Notes under the pieces: generated by a model
What the model was told of the DNA's origin: nothing
What the model saw: the letters and a program-made list of their open reading frames with translations, nothing else
Database searches by the model: none
Source: a virus
Strand: one strand, 5' to 3'
Length of the DNA: 34,133 bases
IMG/VR virus record: IMGVR_UViG_3300025168_000309
Location: 1 to 34,133 of that record
In this document: positions 31,417 to 34,133 of the stretch, piece by piece
Layout of the letters: every line of letters starts with the position of its first letter
Numbering within the stretch: the first letter of the stretch is position 1
Position numbers and translations under genes: made by a program

Positions 31417-32237
31417 TGTATATACCTAAGAATAGAATAAAAACTAATTTATATACTCGTGGAAACGAATATCAAAATAAAGAAACAAAAGTACCTTATA
31501 TAGGTCACTATTGGACCATGTATAATGGTACAACTTTTACAGGTAAAAACCCCAATGAAAAACCCCAAATAGAATTAGAAGTTATTCAAATTGCTACTGA
31601 TAATATTTGGCAGGCAGAGTCAACTAATGAAGAATTTCAACAATATGTTGACACCTGGGATAGTGAAGTAGTTCCAGGCCAAATGCAAAATTTAGATATG
31701 ATAACAACATATAATTTTATTACAGAAACAGACATTGCATCAGTAAGATATACCCCACAACAATATTATCCAACTCCTACAGAAGAAGAATATGAACTTG
31801 GTGTGTTTACTAGATACTTTGCATGTAAAATAAATGAACCTTCTTATTTAGAATTAAATAAAAAGACATATGATAAAATGCGTACAAATGATCCTGAAAT
31901 AGTATGGGTAATATATAAAATATTTAAAATTCAATGGACTTTAAAAGGAATCACTTCACAACCCGAATTAGAAATAACAAATGCTAACTCTGGTCAAATA
32001 AGATTAATAGAAGAAAGAAAAGGTTTAAAAGGGTTTGATGAATTTTTAAATAGTAATTATTTAGAATTTTATGTTGAGGGTATTAATGAAGTATTAATGT
32101 CTAATGGAGATGGACTTGTCCTCCCTGATGGAACAGCATATATTGGAGAATATCACATAATGGCAGATGGAACTCCTATGACTGGTAGATCTCATAATAA
32201 AGGTAATAATATTGTTTTAGAACAAATTTATGATTAA
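31416..32237 (+). CDS. Baseplate-associated virion protein with duplicated GxYxxMxxGTxxTG motif
   Basis: A 273-aa protein starting on the last base of the hub stop codon. The same short motif occurs near each end: IGHYWTMYNGTTFTGKNPNE (28-47) and IGEYHIMADGTPMTGRSHN (about 243-261). The 'GxYHxMxDGTxMTGxxH' phrase recurs in virion proteins of T4-like marine phages, as I recall, but its role is not known to me. The middle (residues 100-200) is mixed alpha/beta with YELGVFTRYFACKINEPSYLEL. It is the last gene of the late baseplate operon; a replication-type gene follows 48 nt later. A baseplate wedge or fibre-socket function is inferred from position only. Confidence 0.72.
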   Translation: MYIPKNRIKTNLYTRGNEYQNKETKVPYIGHYWTMYNGTTFTGKNPNEKPQIELEVIQIATDNIWQAESTNEEFQQYVDTWDSEVVPGQMQNLDMITTYNFITETDIASVRYTPQQYYPTPTEEEYELGVFTRYFACKINEPSYLELNKKTYDKMRTNDPEIVWVIYKIFKIQWTLKGITSQPELEITNANSGQIRLIEERKGLKGFDEFLNSNYLEFYVEGINEVLMSNGDGLVLPDGTAYIGEYHIMADGTPMTGRSHNKGNNIVLEQIYD

Positions 32238-32239
32238 AC

Positions 32240-32270
32240 TTGGATTGTAGATAAATTCATCGTATATTGA
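32240..32270 (+). promoter_or_regulatory. Possible host-type promoter for the polymerase gene
   Basis: TTG at 32240-32242 and TATATTG at 32263-32269, 20 nt apart, resemble the Bacteroidetes -33 (TTG) and -7 (TAnnTTTG) elements. The late motif is absent here, in keeping with a change from late to early or middle genes. TCGTATATT recurs at 34015, before the last gene. Confidence 0.35.
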
Positions 32271-32285
32271 ATCAAAATAAGAGTT

Positions 32286-33545
32286 ATGTTTTGGTTAGTT
32301 GAAGATGATAAGCAGTTAGAGTTATTTAAGAATTATGTTAGGGAAGAAGCCTTTGTTGAAATAATTCCATATAATAATTTAGAGCATCCTACAAAAAGTG
32401 GTATTTGTGCTGTTTATGTTCGTCCGTTAAATGCCGCAAAAGGGTTTATATTGACAAACGACCATAGCGAAACGTTAAATGTTGGTATAGACGCTATAAA
32501 ATGCGTGTTAAACACATTAGACAAGGTGTATGTACGTGATAAGAAGAGTTTTTTACATTATTTAATATTACAAAAGCTTTTTGACATCACATTAACAACG
32601 CCTACGTATATACCAGAACCAACTAAAACACATAATTATTTTTATAGTAAATATCCCAATAAGGAGGATATAAATAGAATAATACCAATTGTTAAACATT
32701 ATGAATATTGTGAAAATATATTTAACGATTTAAAAGATAAAATAAATGAGCCAATCAACGAGTTTTACAATACAAAAGCCACAGTGGTTTTCAACGCCAT
32801 GGAGCGAAGTGGTATACGAATTAATAGAGACGAATTCAAATCGCACTTTTATGATGAGCGTAACGAATACGTATACACGCAGTACAACTTTAAAACACTA
32901 ACAACTAGACCCTCAAATAAATTCAATGGAGTTAATTACGCAGCACTTAACAAAGATAATGGATGTAGGAAGAGTTTCATTCCACGTAACGATAAGTTTA
33001 TTGAGTTGGATATTGGTGCTTATCATCCTACTCTTCTTGGGTTGTTGGTTGGCTATGATTTTGGTGATGAAGATATTCACAAAGCCTTTGCGAAGATGTA
33101 TGGAGTGGATTACCACAAATCTAAAGAGTTAACATTTAAACAACTATACGGAGGAGTATTTGAACAGTTTAAAGATCTGGAATTTTTTCAAAGAGTACAA
33201 ATATATGTAGATGATTTGTGGTTGAAATTTAATGAAAAAGGCTGGATAGAGTGTCCTGTTTCAAAGCATGTGTATAAAAAAGACGCTTTAAACGACATGA
33301 AACCTCAAAAATTATTGAATTATGTTCTTCAAAACTTGGAGACCGCAATGAATGTTCGTATATTGTGGGATATATTTAAATCATTAAGAAACCGGAAAAC
33401 TGAGCTAGTCTTATATACTTATGATTCGTTTTTGTTTGATTTTGATGAAGGGGAAGAAGATTTGATTGATGAAATTAAACAAATAATAAAAAAATATAAA
33501 TTACAAATAAAAGAAAGTTATGGAAGCAACTACGATTTTAGATAA
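32286..33545 (+). CDS. Compact divergent family-A DNA polymerase
   Basis: A 419-aa protein with the family-A order. AMERSGIRINRDEF (171-184) is the usual 'ME..Gi.vd' phrase. RPSNKFNGVNYAAL (208-221) and RKSFIP (228-233) stand before motif A, ELDIGAYHPTLLGLL (240-254, Asp242), with EDIHKAFAKMYGV. Motif B is K280 followed seven residues later by YG (288-289), but the usual Arg four before the Lys is Tyr276. QNLETAMNVRI follows. Motif C is TYDSFL (378-383): the catalytic Asp380 is kept, while the flanking His and Glu of the usual HDE are Tyr and Ser. Only about 36 residues separate the ME phrase from RPSN, so the thumb is small. No 3'-5' exonuclease acidic motif is visible in residues 1-165. T4 itself uses a family-B polymerase. 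Confidence 0.78.
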   Translation: MFWLVEDDKQLELFKNYVREEAFVEIIPYNNLEHPTKSGICAVYVRPLNAAKGFILTNDHSETLNVGIDAIKCVLNTLDKVYVRDKKSFLHYLILQKLFDITLTTPTYIPEPTKTHNYFYSKYPNKEDINRIIPIVKHYEYCENIFNDLKDKINEPINEFYNTKATVVFNAMERSGIRINRDEFKSHFYDERNEYVYTQYNFKTLTTRPSNKFNGVNYAALNKDNGCRKSFIPRNDKFIELDIGAYHPTLLGLLVGYDFGDEDIHKAFAKMYGVDYHKSKELTFKQLYGGVFEQFKDLEFFQRVQIYVDDLWLKFNEKGWIECPVSKHVYKKDALNDMKPQKLLNYVLQNLETAMNVRILWDIFKSLRNRKTELVLYTYDSFLFDFDEGEEDLIDEIKQIIKKYKLQIKESYGSNYDFR

Positions 33546-33993
33546 ACCCGTTAATATGTATACTGTAGATGATTTTAACGAATTCTCTACACTAAACATA
33601 AAAGATTTGAATAATAAATTATTTTGCACATTTACCACATTAGACGAATTAGATTCGTTAATTGAGGGTCTTACTTCTAAGTATGATATAATGTATAATA
33701 AGATATTTGTCTTGCATATTAAAAGCAATGATGAGTATGTTTGCACATATAATATTGACCAGGCAAATCTAGATAGTCTACCACAAAATACGATTCTGGT
33801 ACATAGAAAAAAAGAATCTAACACATTGTATACTATAAATGCCCTTAATGAATTAATTAAAAAATTAAATGGAGGAGTAGTTGATACTAAATTTCCAATT
33901 GATTGGCAGCATTATAGAAATACAGTTTTACTTACACAAAGAGATGAATTGAAGCAATTAAAGACGAAGATTCATAAAATTCTTGAAGTATAG
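33520..33993 (+). CDS. Conserved-looking protein of unknown function overlapping the polymerase
   Basis: 157 aa. Its ATG lies 26 nt inside the polymerase gene in another frame, so translation is probably coupled. Beta-alpha text in the first 100 residues (KLFCTFTTLDELDSLIEGL, NKIFVLHIKSNDEYVCTYNID, QNTILVHRKKESNTLYTINAL) is followed by a helical C-terminus ending in LKQLKTKIHKILEV. I do not recognise the family. Sitting between a polymerase and a possible single-strand binding protein gene, it is probably a replication or recombination accessory factor. Confidence 0.75.
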   Translation: MEATTILDKPVNMYTVDDFNEFSTLNIKDLNNKLFCTFTTLDELDSLIEGLTSKYDIMYNKIFVLHIKSNDEYVCTYNIDQANLDSLPQNTILVHRKKESNTLYTINALNELIKKLNGGVVDTKFPIDWQHYRNTVLLTQRDELKQLKTKIHKILEV

Positions 33994-34014
33994 TTAGGAG
34001 TACCAGTTCCCATT

Positions 34015-34053
34015 TCGTATATTCACCACATAAATAAAAAGTTATAAACAAAA
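34015..34053 (+). promoter_or_regulatory. Possible promoter region before the last gene
   Basis: Contains TCGTATATTCA (34015-34025), sharing TCGTATATT with the sequence before the polymerase gene, and GTTATAAACAAAA (34041-34053), close to the late motif. The gene may therefore be read from both an early-type and a late-type start. Both calls are tentative. Confidence 0.35.
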
Positions 34054-34065
34054 ATAGTTATCATT

Positions 34066-34133
34066 ATGGATTTAAATTTAATTAAGCAACGTTTAGAATC
34101 GCTAAACAAACAATCTAACAACACTGGAGGAGA
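34066..34133 (+). CDS. Start of a gene, possibly ssDNA-binding protein (partial)
   Basis: The open frame MDLNLIKQRLESLNKQSNNTGG runs off the end of the window. A short N-terminal helix followed by a polar stretch is the way gp32-like single-strand DNA-binding proteins of some T4-like marine phages begin, as I recall. The replication-gene context supports this, but 22 codons are too few for a firm call. A leader of about 70 nt with promoter-like motifs precedes it. Confidence 0.45.
   Translation, partial: MDLNLIKQRLESLNKQSNNTGG

Overview
The window is the late structural region of an AT-rich, T4-like (contractile-tailed) bacteriophage, almost certainly marine. All convincing genes are on the + strand. 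Three features point to a Bacteroidetes (flavobacterial) host: very low GC, almost no Shine-Dalgarno sequences before starts (leaders are A-rich), and the protein families present. This host call is an inference.

Layout. 1-152: tail of an upstream gene, a strong terminator and a late-type promoter. 153-4273: a jelly-roll-like virion protein with a repeat insertion, then the neck and tail-completion set (gp13-, gp14- and gp15-like). 4315-17758: a 13.4-kb fibre island. It holds a 470-aa Gly-X-Y fibre protein, a giant 3,579-aa fibre with 13 Gly-X-Y blocks separated by 12 globular modules, a small methyltransferase of the guanidinoacetate/arginine (GAMT/RMT2) type, and a probable fibre-tip or adhesin protein. 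In T4 this interval holds the terminase genes 16 and 17. 17813-22428: a small coiled-coil protein, tail sheath (gp18-like, with a large insertion), tail tube (gp19), then a gp26/T4_baseplate-family gene whose downstream overlapping frame looks like a frameshift extension, as in tail assembly chaperones. 22463-32237: tape measure, a small unknown protein, a gp48/gp54-like tube-cap protein, a gp53 LysM-like protein, a 1,116-aa hub-like protein ending in a DUF5675-type domain, and another baseplate-associated protein. 32286-34133: switch to replication genes, with a compact divergent family-A DNA polymerase, an unknown gene, and the first codons of what may be the single-strand DNA-binding protein.

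Expression. A 15-16-nt motif (RATATKTATAAYAAAA, no obvious -35 partner) stands 4-20 nt before the first gene of most structural units. The promoters before the first gene, the gp26-like gene and the tape measure each follow a terminator hairpin (88-113, 21317-21343, 22413-22436). I read the motif as the phage late promoter, probably giving very short or nearly absent leaders. Genes lacking it (1526, 2721, 3320, 5732, 16481, 17051, 25641, 27740, 28066, 31416) are packed tightly behind a partner and probably co-transcribed.

Most notable: the methyltransferase inside the fibre operon, the proline-poor giant Gly-X-Y fibre with recently duplicated modules, the probable +1/-2 frameshift before the tape measure, the DUF5675-type domain on the hub-like protein, and the polymerase with an altered motif C. 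No tRNA, CRISPR array or insertion sequence was seen.
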